Shown one piece after another: positions 33,290 to 41,313 of a stretch of DNA of 56,099 nucleotides. The notes below the pieces were generated by a model. That model worked only from the letters and a program-made list of their open reading frames with translations. It was not told the DNA's origin and did no database searches. The first letter of the stretch is position 1. Each line of letters begins with the position of its first letter. The position numbers and the translations under genes were made by a program. Origin of the DNA: Casp-actino8 sp964513215 (GTDB taxonomy: Bacteria; Actinomycetota; Acidimicrobiia; Acidimicrobiales; Ilumatobacteraceae); contig CAZELU010000009.1 in NCBI GenBank assembly GCA_964513215.1, forward strand, positions 1 to 56,099. Direction: 5' to 3'.

Positions 33290-34213
33290 GTGGCAAAGGT
33301 GGCGCGAACGACCAAGTCGGTGGCGCACCGTGATGCCTGGCGGCTCGACGACTTCGTCACGTCGCTCACGCGCGCGTCGGTCAACACGGTCACCGCGTAT
33401 CGCACCGACCTGCGTGATTTCGCCCAATGGTGCGCCGACGACGCGGTGACGGTTGTCGATGGTCCGGCCGCCGTCGATCGCATCGTGCTGCGCCGGTATC
33501 TCGCCCATCTCGGAGCGGAAGGATTCGCCAAGCGATCGATCGCGCGCAAGGCCTCGGCGTTGCGCCGCTACTTCGCCTGGGCTCGCCGGCAGGGTTTGGT
33601 GACCGCCGATCCGTCACTCGGTTTGCGCGCGCCATCGGGAGAAGGACGGCTTCCGCGCGTACTCGACGGCCGCGAGCTACGCGACCTTCTCGAGCCCGAG
33701 GTGCTTCCCGACGAGACGCCGCATTGGCGGCGGCTTCGCGATGATGCACTACTCGAATTGCTCTACGGCAGCGGACTTCGCGTGAGCGAAGTGTGCGGGC
33801 TCGATCTCGACGGCTGCGATCTGCGTCGTTCGGTCGTCACGGTGTGGGGCAAGGGCGGCAAGGAGCGTCGGGTGCCCATGTCGCAGGCCGCCTCCGACGC
33901 CGTGAAGGCGTGGATCCGCGTACGCAAAGAGGTGGTGGGTGACCGATCGGGCGCCGCCTTGTTCCTCAACTCCCGCGGCGCTCGCCTGGGGGCGCGCGAC
34001 GTTCGCCGGGTGATCGACGAGCGGAGTTCGTCGCCCACGCACCCGCACGCGTTGCGCCATACCTTCGCCACTCATCTGCTCGACGGCGGCGCCGATTTGC
34101 GCATCGTTCAGGAATTGCTGGGTCACAGCGACGTCTCCACCACGCAGCGATACACGCATGTGAGCAAGGAGCGTCTACGGTCGGTGTACACATCGACCCA
34201 CCCACGCGCCTGA
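33290..34213 (+). CDS. xerC: XerC-type tyrosine recombinase
   Basis: A 307-residue tyrosine recombinase resolving chromosome dimers. An N-terminal SAM-like core-binding domain covers about residues 10-95. The catalytic domain has Arg in LLYGSGLRVSE, Lys in WGKGGKERRVP, HALRHTFATH (His and Arg), HSDVSTTQRYTHV (His and nucleophile Tyr). Its setting after dprA matches mycobacteria, so it is chromosomal housekeeping, not a mobile-element integrase. GTG 33290 is supported by TACCCT 6 nt before. Confidence 0.92.
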   Translation: MAKVARTTKSVAHRDAWRLDDFVTSLTRASVNTVTAYRTDLRDFAQWCADDAVTVVDGPAAVDRIVLRRYLAHLGAEGFAKRSIARKASALRRYFAWARRQGLVTADPSLGLRAPSGEGRLPRVLDGRELRDLLEPEVLPDETPHWRRLRDDALLELLYGSGLRVSEVCGLDLDGCDLRRSVVTVWGKGGKERRVPMSQAASDAVKAWIRVRKEVVGDRSGAALFLNSRGARLGARDVRRVIDERSSSPTHPHALRHTFATHLLDGGADLRIVQELLGHSDVSTTQRYTHVSKERLRSVYTSTHPRA

Positions 34214-34214
34214 G

Positions 34215-34991
34215 ATGACCCCACCCGACCCCGAGAAGCCATCGCGAGACACACCAGCGATACACCGGGCCTGGCAACGTTGGGTCGACGAGAAGGATCC
34301 GGCGTCGCGTGACGTGCTGATCGTTCACTATTCGCCGCTCGTGAAGTTCGTGGCCGGTCGTGTGGCTGCCGGTCTCCCGGCTGGTGTCGACACCGGCGAA
34401 CTCATCGGCACCGGAATCTTCGGACTCATGGACGCCGTCGATCGCTTCGATCCGTCACGTGGTTTCAAGTTCGAGACTTTCGCGGTTCCTCGCATCAAGG
34501 GGGCGATCCTCGACGGTCTGCGGGCCATCGACTGGGTGCCGCGCACGGTGCGACAGCGTTCCCGGCAGATCGAGCAGGCGGTGTCCGAACTCAACAACGA
34601 GTTGAAGCGCGCACCATCCGATGACGAGATCGCGACACGACTCGGTATCAGTGAAGACGAATTGCACGACTGGTTGAGTGCCGTGGCGGTGGCCAACGTG
34701 GGTCCGCTCGATCACGTGGTGACCGATGGTGAACCGCGCCAGTTGCCCCCGTCCACTGACGCCGGACCCGATCACCTGCTCGAGGATCGCGAGATGCGCT
34801 CGGTGATGCGCGCCGAAATCCGTCAACTACCCGATCGCGAGCGCACCGTCGTGGCGCTGTACTACGACGAAGGCATGACCCTGGCCGAAATCGGATCGGT
34901 TCTCGGGGTGACCGAGAGCCGCGTGTCGCAGATCCACTCGAAGGCCGTGATCATGTTGCGTTCGCGACTCACCGCCGCCGGAATTCCCTGA
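34215..34991 (+). CDS. sigma factor of the FliA/WhiG group
   Basis: A 258-residue sigma-70 family member of group 3. Region 2 includes FGLMDAVDRFDPSRGFKFETFAVPRI in pattern (promoter melting and -10 contact), region 3 starts after VPRTVRQRSRQI, and region 4 ends ESRVSQIHSKAV with the helix-turn-helix. In streptomycetes WhiG triggers sporulation; FliA drives flagellar genes. No flagellar genes are visible here. It begins 1 nt after the xerC-type stop codon. Confidence 0.9.
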   Translation: MTPPDPEKPSRDTPAIHRAWQRWVDEKDPASRDVLIVHYSPLVKFVAGRVAAGLPAGVDTGELIGTGIFGLMDAVDRFDPSRGFKFETFAVPRIKGAILDGLRAIDWVPRTVRQRSRQIEQAVSELNNELKRAPSDDEIATRLGISEDELHDWLSAVAVANVGPLDHVVTDGEPRQLPPSTDAGPDHLLEDREMRSVMRAEIRQLPDRERTVVALYYDEGMTLAEIGSVLGVTESRVSQIHSKAVIMLRSRLTAAGIP

Positions 34992-35009
34992 CTCCGCGCA
35001 CACTCGGCC

Positions 35010-35558
35010 GTGCCCGTCACGGTCCTCGTCGCTCATTTCTTCAGTCCGCTCGTCGCCCCACTCGTCGCCCCTCTCGTCGCCCCACTCGTCGCTGCGTTGT
35101 GCCTCGTCCCGCCGGTCGACGCTCCGGTGGTCGAGCCGTTCGTGGCCCCGGCCTGTTCGTACTGCGCGGGGCACCGCACGGTCGACTTCGCGAACACCGC
35201 CGTCGTCAATGGCACGGTGGTCGCGCCCATCGCGGGCCGGGTTTCCTTCGCCGGTGAGGTGGCGGGGCGCCGATTCGTGTCGGTCCGCTCGGGCGACCAC
35301 ACGGTCACGGTCGGGGGCCTGGGGTCGCTCGCGGTCTCGGCCGGACAGGCCGTGGCCGCGGGGGAGACCGTGGGGCGCGGAACCGGGCTCGGGCCGGTCA
35401 CCCTCAGTGTGCGCCGGGACGCCGGTCAGCCGACCGAGGAGTACCTCGACCCGGGTCAGTTCTTGGCCCGTCGGATCGGTCGGGCCCGCCTGGTCCCCAC
35501 CGATGGCACACGACCCCGGCCGGTCCGGACCCGGCTGGTCTGCCCGACGGGCCGATAG
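35010..35558 (+). CDS. degenerate M23-type (LytM-like) secreted protein
   Basis: A 182-residue protein with a hydrophobic N-terminus containing four PLVA repeats (residues 13-28) coded by 12-bp tandem units, probably a signal or anchor segment. The core GHRTVDFANTAVV, GTVVAPIAGRVSFAG and GRGTGLGPVTLSV follows M23 peptidases, as in Rv2891 beside mycobacterial rpsB. The first metal motif HxxxD is kept (GHRTVDF), but the later HxH is missing (HTVTVGG), so it is probably not an active endopeptidase. Start GTG 35010. Confidence 0.8.
   Translation: MPVTVLVAHFFSPLVAPLVAPLVAPLVAALCLVPPVDAPVVEPFVAPACSYCAGHRTVDFANTAVVNGTVVAPIAGRVSFAGEVAGRRFVSVRSGDHTVTVGGLGSLAVSAGQAVAAGETVGRGTGLGPVTLSVRRDAGQPTEEYLDPGQFLARRIGRARLVPTDGTRPRPVRTRLVCPTGR
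35046..35093 (+). repeat. four 12-bp tandem units encoding PLVA
   Basis: Near-identical units such as CCACTCGTCGCC at 35046, 35058, 35070 and 35082 each encode Pro-Leu-Val-Ala in the hydrophobic N-terminal segment of the M23-like protein. Confidence 0.85.
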
Positions 35559-35561
35559 TCT
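35556..35561 (+). promoter_or_regulatory. putative -10 box of the rpsB operon
   Basis: TAGTCT overlaps the stop codon of the M23-like gene. Transcription would start near 35568, giving a leader of about 107 nt before rpsB. Confidence 0.4.
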
Positions 35562-35568
35562 CGCCAAC

Positions 35569-35656
35569 GGCCCGGAAACGGGTCACTCATCACTGCACGT
35601 CGCTCATCCTGCGGTCGTTCCCTCGGGGGCGCGAGATGGCGTGCCGGCAACCGCAG
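35569..35656 (+). ncRNA. candidate structured leader of rpsB
   Basis: Two elements are visible. GGCCCG and CGGGTC pair over 6 bp around a GAAA loop at 35569-35584. CTGCGGT (35609-35615) pairs perfectly with ACCGCAG (35650-35656), enclosing a CTCG/CGAG hairpin. The second stem ends 3 nt before the AGGAGG ribosome site. Ribosomal protein S2 commonly regulates its own mRNA, so this may be such a site. No known Rfam motif recognised. Confidence 0.35.
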
Positions 35657-35674
35657 ACCAGGAGGACAGACACC

Positions 35675-36517
35675 ATGGCCATCGTCACGATGCGTCAAAT
35701 GTTGGAGGCCGGCGTTCACTTCGGCCATCAGACCCGTCGTTGGAACCCCAAGATGAAGCGCTTCATCTTCGGCGAGCGCCACGACATCTACATCATCGAT
35801 CTCGAGCAGACGCTCACCCGGATCGAAGAGGCCTACGCCTTCGTGCGCGACCTCGTCGCCAAGGGTGGCACGATCCTGTTCATCGGCACCAAGAAGCAGG
35901 CCCAGGACCCGGTGGCCCAGTTCGCCGACAAGTGCGGAATGCCCTACATCAACGAGCGTTGGTTGGGCGGCATGCTCACCAACTTCGAAACCATTCACAA
36001 GCGCGTTCAGAAGATGCTCGAACTCGAGCGCATGAAGGCGTCGGGTGAATTCGACGTCATGCCGAAGAAGGAAGCCCTTCTGAAGGATCGCGAGCTCACC
36101 AAGTTGCAGAAGAACCTCTCGGGTATTCGCCACATGACCCGCCGCCCCGACGCGGTGTTCGTGCTCGACACCAAGAAGGAGCACATCGGCGTCACCGAGG
36201 CCAACAAGCTCGGCACTCCGGTCGTGGCCGTGGTCGACACCAACGTCGATCCCGACCTCGTGCAGTTCCCGATCCCGGGCAACGACGACGCGATTCGCGC
36301 CAACGAGTTGATGTGCAAGGTCATCGCCGAAGCCGTTCTCGAAGGCCGTTTCATCGCGGGTAAGGGCGGCGGAACCACCGCCGAGCGTTCGCCCGAAGAG
36401 CAGGCCGCGTTCGCGGCGGCTCAGGCCGATGCGCGTGCGCAGGCCGCGGCGGCTCAGGCCGAGCGCGAGGCCCGTCTGGCCGCCAGCAAGGCGACCACCG
36501 AAGGCGCGGAGGGCTGA
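35675..36517 (+). CDS. rpsB: 30S ribosomal protein S2
   Basis: A 280-residue S2 protein of the small subunit. MRQMLEAGVHFGHQTRRWNPKM is the family opening in pattern, and IINxDxxLERxxxA-like and PDAVFVLDTKKE regions follow. The C-terminal part (about 245-280) is an Ala/Gln/Arg-rich extension. It has the strongest ribosome site in the window, AGGAGG 9 nt before the ATG at 35675. It heads rpsB-tsf-pyrH-frr. Confidence 0.98.
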   Translation: MAIVTMRQMLEAGVHFGHQTRRWNPKMKRFIFGERHDIYIIDLEQTLTRIEEAYAFVRDLVAKGGTILFIGTKKQAQDPVAQFADKCGMPYINERWLGGMLTNFETIHKRVQKMLELERMKASGEFDVMPKKEALLKDRELTKLQKNLSGIRHMTRRPDAVFVLDTKKEHIGVTEANKLGTPVVAVVDTNVDPDLVQFPIPGNDDAIRANELMCKVIAEAVLEGRFIAGKGGGTTAERSPEEQAAFAAAQADARAQAAAAQAEREARLAASKATTEGAEG

Positions 36518-36520
36518 TCA

Positions 36521-37309
36521 GTGTCGTTCACTGCCAAAGACGTACAGAGCCTGCGCCAGTCGACTGGTGCCGGCATGATGGATTGCAAGAAGGCCCTCGA
36601 GAACACCAATGGCGACATGGAAGCCGCCAAGCAGTGGTTGCGCGAGAAGGGTCTGGCTGCGTCGGCCAAGCGTGACGATCGCGAGAACACTCAAGGTGTG
36701 GTCGCTCTCGTCATCAAGGGCAACGTGGGCGCCATCGTGAAGCTCAAGTGCGAGACCGACTTCGTAGCCGCGAGCGATCAGTTCAAGGGTGAAGCCGAGG
36801 CTCTCGCCGATCTGGTGGCGTCCAAGGGCGAAGCAGCCGTTGCCGAGCGCGCCAACATCCTCGAAGACCTCAAGATCACTCTGAAGGAGAAGATCGAACT
36901 GGGTGAAGTCGTGCGCGTCGAAGCAGCCGCCGGCAACGTTCTCGATTCGTATCAGCACATCCAGGGTGGTCGTGGTGTGAACGCCGTGCTCGTGGAAGTG
37001 AGCGGTGGCAACACCGATCTTGCGCACGACATCGCGGTGCACATCGCCTTCGCGCGCCCGAAGTACCTGAAGCGCGACGAGGTTCCGGCCGATGTGGTGG
37101 AGAAGGAGCGCGCAACGCTCGAAACCATCACCCGCAACGAGGGCAAGCCCGAGCCGGCCATCGCCAAGATCGTCGAAGGTCGCATCGGCGGCTTCTACAA
37201 GGACATCTGCTTGCTCGAACAGCCGTATGCCAAGGACGACAAGCAGTCGGTGCAGCAGGTCCTCGGATCGGCGTCGATCGTTCGGTTCGCTCAGGTCGAG
37301 ATCGGCTGA
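36521..37309 (+). CDS. tsf: elongation factor Ts
   Basis: A 262-residue nucleotide exchange factor for EF-Tu. The N-terminal LRQSTGAGMMDCKKAL helix contacts EF-Tu, and KCETDFVAAS holds the TDFV motif used to expel GDP. The GTG start lies 3 bp after rpsB. Confidence 0.97.
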   Translation: MSFTAKDVQSLRQSTGAGMMDCKKALENTNGDMEAAKQWLREKGLAASAKRDDRENTQGVVALVIKGNVGAIVKLKCETDFVAASDQFKGEAEALADLVASKGEAAVAERANILEDLKITLKEKIELGEVVRVEAAAGNVLDSYQHIQGGRGVNAVLVEVSGGNTDLAHDIAVHIAFARPKYLKRDEVPADVVEKERATLETITRNEGKPEPAIAKIVEGRIGGFYKDICLLEQPYAKDDKQSVQQVLGSASIVRFAQVEIG

Positions 37310-37316
37310 TCTCGAC

Positions 37317-38057
37317 GTGAGCAACGCCGCCAGCGAGAATCGTCCCCGCTGGAAGCGGGTCATTCTGAAGTTGTCGGGTGAGGCGTTGGCCGAGCCCACC
37401 GGTTTCGGTCTCGACACTGGCGTTCTGCAACAAGTCGCTCTCGAGATCAAGGATGCGCGCGAGGCACTCGGTGTCGACGTGGCCATCGTGGTCGGTGGCG
37501 GCAACTTCTGGCGCGGACTCAAAGGTGCGGGCCAGGGCATGGATCAGGCCCAGGCCGACTTCATGGGAATGATCGCCACCGTCATGAACGGGCTGGCGCT
37601 GCAGGACGCACTCGAGCGCGTCGGTCAACACAGTCGCGTGATGACGGCAGTCGAGATGCCCAAGGTGGCCGAGCCGTACATCCGTCGTCGCGCCGAACGC
37701 CATCTCGAAAAGGGTCGCGTCGTGATCTTCGCCGGTGGTACGGGCAACCCGTTCTTCACCACCGACACGGCCGCCGCGCTGCGGGCCGCCGAGATCGACG
37801 CACAAGCGATTCTCAAGGGCACGCATTCCGGGGTCGACGGCGTGTACACCGCCGACCCCAAACTCGATCCCACGGCCACCCGCTACGACCGGGTCTCGCA
37901 CAAAGAGGTCATCGAGAAGGAATTGCGGGTCATGGACGCCACCGCCATCGCGTTCTGCCGGGACAATCGCATTCCGATCGTGGTCTTCGACGTGAGTACG
38001 CCGGGCAACATCAGATCCGTTCTGGAAGGTCGACCCGTAGGTACGCTGGTCGGGTGA
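37317..38057 (+). CDS. pyrH: uridylate kinase
   Basis: A 246-residue hexameric UMP kinase of the amino-acid-kinase fold. VILKLSGEAL, VVGGGNFWRG, VIFAGGTGNPFFTTD (nucleotide and UMP loops) and DGVYTADPK are present. The GTG at 37317 follows tsf after 7 bp; an open frame from 37092 overlaps tsf and is rejected. Confidence 0.97.
   Translation: MSNAASENRPRWKRVILKLSGEALAEPTGFGLDTGVLQQVALEIKDAREALGVDVAIVVGGGNFWRGLKGAGQGMDQAQADFMGMIATVMNGLALQDALERVGQHSRVMTAVEMPKVAEPYIRRRAERHLEKGRVVIFAGGTGNPFFTTDTAAALRAAEIDAQAILKGTHSGVDGVYTADPKLDPTATRYDRVSHKEVIEKELRVMDATAIAFCRDNRIPIVVFDVSTPGNIRSVLEGRPVGTLVG
38042..38047 (+). promoter_or_regulatory. putative internal leaderless -10 box before frr
   Basis: TACGCT lies inside the end of pyrH, 6 nt before the frr GTG at 38054. 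It could give frr extra transcription besides the operon. Confidence 0.35.
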
Positions 38058-38611
38058 CCGACGAGATCCTCCTCGAGGCCATCGAGAAGATGGACAGGGC
38101 CGTCGAACACGCGCGGTCCCAGTTCACGACGGTGCGTACCGGTCGGGCCACGCCGGCCCTGGTCGAGAAGTTGATGGTCGACTACTACGGATCCGATGTT
38201 CCGTTGCAGCAGTTGGCCGGCTTCCAGGTTCCCGAGGCCCGCATGCTGGTGGTGAAGCCCCACGATCGCGGGGCGCTGGCCGCGGTCGAACGGGCCATTC
38301 GCGACTCCGATCTGGGAATCTCGCCCTCCAACGACGGCACCGTGATTCGCCTGAGTTTTCCCCCGCTCACCGAAGAGCGACGTCGCGATTACGTGAAGCT
38401 GGTCAAGAACATGGCCGAGGACGGCCGCATCGCCGTGCGCAACGTGCGCCGCGATGCGCGCAAGGATCTCGAAAGTGCCGAGAAGAATGGAGACATCTCG
38501 GCCGACGAACTCGAGCGTGCCGAGAAGGAACTCGAGAAGATCACCCACGATCACATCGAGCACATCGATCAGGCCGTGAAGAAGAAAGAGCAAGAACTGC
38601 TCGAAGTCTGA
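38054..38611 (+). CDS. frr: ribosome recycling factor
   Basis: A 185-residue factor that splits post-termination ribosomes with EF-G. The three-helix-bundle signature VRTGRATPALVEKL and KPHDRGALAAVERAI are visible. The GTG overlaps the pyrH stop by 4 nt. Confidence 0.98.
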   Translation: MTDEILLEAIEKMDRAVEHARSQFTTVRTGRATPALVEKLMVDYYGSDVPLQQLAGFQVPEARMLVVKPHDRGALAAVERAIRDSDLGISPSNDGTVIRLSFPPLTEERRRDYVKLVKNMAEDGRIAVRNVRRDARKDLESAEKNGDISADELERAEKELEKITHDHIEHIDQAVKKKEQELLEV

Positions 38612-38624
38612 GAGCGAGAGGATC

Positions 38625-40100
38625 ATGAGCGACGACATGTGGCGCCGGACAGGCGACAACGATCGGGACGACGATCACGACGACGGCGACGATTTCGGCG
38701 AACTGCGCTTCTCCGACGACGAGCCGTCGCAGCCGGCGTTGCGCTTCGGCGAGAGCGACACCGGTCCGCTTCCGCACTGGACTCAACCGCCCACTGGTGA
38801 GGTGCCGCGTCTCTTCGGTGAAGAGCGCACCGCCTCGGCCCCGCGTCCGCGTCCCGACGTTCCGGCTGCGTCGTCTGGTGACGACGACGTCGACGTGTGG
38901 GGTTCGTACTCGGGTTCGGCTCCGCGCCCGATTCCTGATCGTCCGGCTCCATCGAGCAGTGACACGAGTGGCAGTCGTCCGCGTGTTCGCCTGGGCGAGC
39001 CGAGTGGCGGAGTTCGTCGCGATCCGAGTGGCGGCGTGCGTCGCGAGCCGTCGGGTCCGCTGCGACGCGCCGACGACCCCACCGCATCGGGTCCGGTCGC
39101 TCGCCGCACCGCCGATACCTCCGAAACTCGTCGTACGGATCGTGTGGCCGACGAATCGGGTACTCGTCCTCGTCCGCGTCCCACTTCCGAACGTGGCCCG
39201 CGAGCCGGTGCGCCGCGCGCGTCGTCGCGATCGAAGTCGTCTCGTCCGTCCACCGCGGGTGCCGGTGGTCGCGACATGCCCACTGCGGTCGCGGTTGGTT
39301 TGCTGATCGCCGCGGCGTTCATCGGTGCGTTGCTCTGGAAGCCGATCGCCGTTCTGGCCATCGTCGTGTTGGTGTGTGGTCTGGCCGCGGTCGAGTTCTT
39401 CGACAAGGTGACCGAACGCGGTTACCACCCGGCCACGATCGTCGGCATCGCTGCCGCGGTGTGCACGCCGCTTGCCGCGTATTGGGTGGGCGAGGGTGCG
39501 TTGCCGCTCGTCCTCGTGCTCGCGCTCATGGCCTCGGGTGTCACGTTCGTGGGCGCCGACGGAGTGTCGGCCAGCCCGATGCCGAACATGGCCATCACCT
39601 CGCTCGGCATCGTCTGGATCGGACTCATGGGCTCGTACGCCGCGTTGTTGGCCGGAGTCTCCAACGTGCCGGGTCTCGACAACGTCGGCACCGACACGCT
39701 GTTCATCCTCGCCTGCGGTGTCGTTGCCAACGACGTGGGTGCGTTGTTCGTCGGTTCGGCCGCCGGCCGCACGCCGTTGCGGCAGTGGATCAGCCCCAAC
39801 AAGACACTCGAAGGATTCCTGGGCGGCGGACTCGCCACCATCGTGGTGGTCTGGATCGTCAGCCTGCAGAGCGACACCTGGAACGACGTGGGTGAGGCGT
39901 TGTTGCTCGCGATCGTGATCGCATTGTTCGCCCCGCTCGGCGACCTGACCGAGTCGATGTTCAAGCGCAATCTCGACGTGAAGGACTTCGGGGCCGTCAT
40001 CCGCGGGCACGGGGGAGTCCTCGATCGTTTCGACGGCTTCTTGTTCGTCCTGCCGGCCGCGTACTACCTGCTCCAGGTCCTCGAGCCCTTCGCGTCCTGA
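38625..40100 (+). CDS. cdsA: phosphatidate cytidylyltransferase (CDP-diglyceride synthase) with long N-terminal extension
   Basis: A 491-residue protein. The C-terminal 270 residues form the membrane enzyme that makes CDP-diacylglycerol; the signature SMFKRNLDVKDFG, then HGGVLDRFDG, is present. The first ~218 residues are hydrophilic, rich in Asp, Arg, Ser and Pro, acidic at first and basic near the membrane, with repeated PSGGVRR units. Such a tail is absent from compact CdsA proteins and looks disordered and cytoplasmic. AGAGGATC precedes the ATG. Confidence 0.94.
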   Translation: MSDDMWRRTGDNDRDDDHDDGDDFGELRFSDDEPSQPALRFGESDTGPLPHWTQPPTGEVPRLFGEERTASAPRPRPDVPAASSGDDDVDVWGSYSGSAPRPIPDRPAPSSSDTSGSRPRVRLGEPSGGVRRDPSGGVRREPSGPLRRADDPTASGPVARRTADTSETRRTDRVADESGTRPRPRPTSERGPRAGAPRASSRSKSSRPSTAGAGGRDMPTAVAVGLLIAAAFIGALLWKPIAVLAIVVLVCGLAAVEFFDKVTERGYHPATIVGIAAAVCTPLAAYWVGEGALPLVLVLALMASGVTFVGADGVSASPMPNMAITSLGIVWIGLMGSYAALLAGVSNVPGLDNVGTDTLFILACGVVANDVGALFVGSAAGRTPLRQWISPNKTLEGFLGGGLATIVVVWIVSLQSDTWNDVGEALLLAIVIALFAPLGDLTESMFKRNLDVKDFGAVIRGHGGVLDRFDGFLFVLPAAYYLLQVLEPFAS

Positions 40101-40164
40101 CCGTGCCGTTGTCACGGTGGGCGACGGGGTATCCGTCGGCTCACGGTGCGAGAATGACCGGGCC

Positions 40165-41313
40165 GTGAGCACCACCAAGGTCGCCATCGCCGGCTCGTCC
40201 GGCTCGATCGGAACGCAGACTCTCGACGTCGTGCGCGCCGAACGCGAACGTTTCGAGGTCGTCGGACTGGGCGTGTCGTCGTCGGTCGACGTCCTCATCG
40301 AACAGGCGCGCGAGTTCCGTCCCAAAGTCGTGGCCGTTGCCGATGCGTCGAAACGAGACGAGGTCGCGGCCGCGCTTCCGTTCGCCACCGTCGTCGACGA
40401 CCTGTCGCACCTGGTCGACGACGCCGACGTGGTCGTCAACGCCGTGGTCGGGTTCGCCGGTCTGCCCGTCACGTTGCGCACGCTGTCGTCGGGGCGTCGA
40501 CTCGCGCTGGCCAACAAGGAATCACTCATCGCTGCCGGTCCGGTGGTGCAGCCGCTCCGTTCCACACCGGGCGCCGAACTCGTTCCGGTCGACAGCGAGC
40601 ACTGCGCGGTGCATCAGTGTCTGCGCTCCAGTATCAGGCCCGGGGTCGAAGTGTCACGCATCGTGCTCACCGCCAGCGGAGGTCCGTTCCGTGGACGCAC
40701 TGCGGCCGAACTCGCGGACGTGACGGTCGAGCAAGCGCTCGCTCACCCGACCTGGAGCATGGGCCCGAAGATCACGATCGACTCGTCGACGCTCATGAAC
40801 AAAGGACTCGAAGTGATCGAGGCCCATGAATTGTTCGGTGTCTCGTACGACCAGATCGAGGTCGTGGTGCATCCGCAGTCGGTGGTGCACTCGATGGTCG
40901 AGTTCACCGACGGCTGCACGATGGCGCAATTGAGCCTTCCCGACATGCGCTTGCCCATCGGATACGCATTGGCCCACCCCGAACGAATTGGCACTCCGTA
41001 CGGGCGTATCGATTGGGCTCAGATGTCGCGTCTCGACTTCTCGCCGCCCGACGTCGCCACGTTCCGTTGCCTCGCCTTGGCCTACGCGGCCGGACGATCG
41101 GGAGGAACTGCGCCGGCGTTCTTGTCGGCCGCCAACGAAGTGGCCGTCGAAGCCTTCTTGGCCGGGCGACTGCGGTGGCCCGACATCGCCGCCGTCATCG
41201 AACAGTCGCTCGATTCGCACCAACAACATCGTGGAACCATCACGAGTGACGATGTCATCGCGGCCGACGCGGCCGGGCGGCGGGCGGCACAACGGATCGT
41301 GGAGGCGCGATGA
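40165..41313 (+). CDS. dxr: 1-deoxy-D-xylulose 5-phosphate reductoisomerase
   Basis: A 382-residue NADPH-dependent enzyme, second step of the MEP isoprenoid pathway. KVAIAGSSGSIGTQTLDV is the NADPH loop, LALANKESLIAAG and PVDSEHCAVHQCL the active-site region, and SSTLMNKGLEVIEAHELF the substrate lid. The GTG at 40165 fits family length; the longer frame from 40117 adds an unrelated leader. ispG, a later step, is two genes on. Confidence 0.97.
   Translation: MSTTKVAIAGSSGSIGTQTLDVVRAERERFEVVGLGVSSSVDVLIEQAREFRPKVVAVADASKRDEVAAALPFATVVDDLSHLVDDADVVVNAVVGFAGLPVTLRTLSSGRRLALANKESLIAAGPVVQPLRSTPGAELVPVDSEHCAVHQCLRSSIRPGVEVSRIVLTASGGPFRGRTAAELADVTVEQALAHPTWSMGPKITIDSSTLMNKGLEVIEAHELFGVSYDQIEVVVHPQSVVHSMVEFTDGCTMAQLSLPDMRLPIGYALAHPERIGTPYGRIDWAQMSRLDFSPPDVATFRCLALAYAAGRSGGTAPAFLSAANEVAVEAFLAGRLRWPDIAAVIEQSLDSHQQHRGTITSDDVIAADAAGRRAAQRIVEAR

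Noticed and set aside
33290..34213. Tyrosine recombinase as a sign of a mobile element, with tRNA-Leu (25665-25746) as attachment site
   Set aside because: The gene sits in the conserved dprA-sigma-rpsB context and is XerC-like. No direct repeat of the tRNA 3' end or phage gene was seen near the tRNA.
38541..40565. Minus-strand open frame of 674 codons opposite cdsA
   Set aside because: Its translation is low-complexity (Thr, Arg, Asp) and mirrors the cdsA sequence; cdsA has its catalytic signature and fits the operon.
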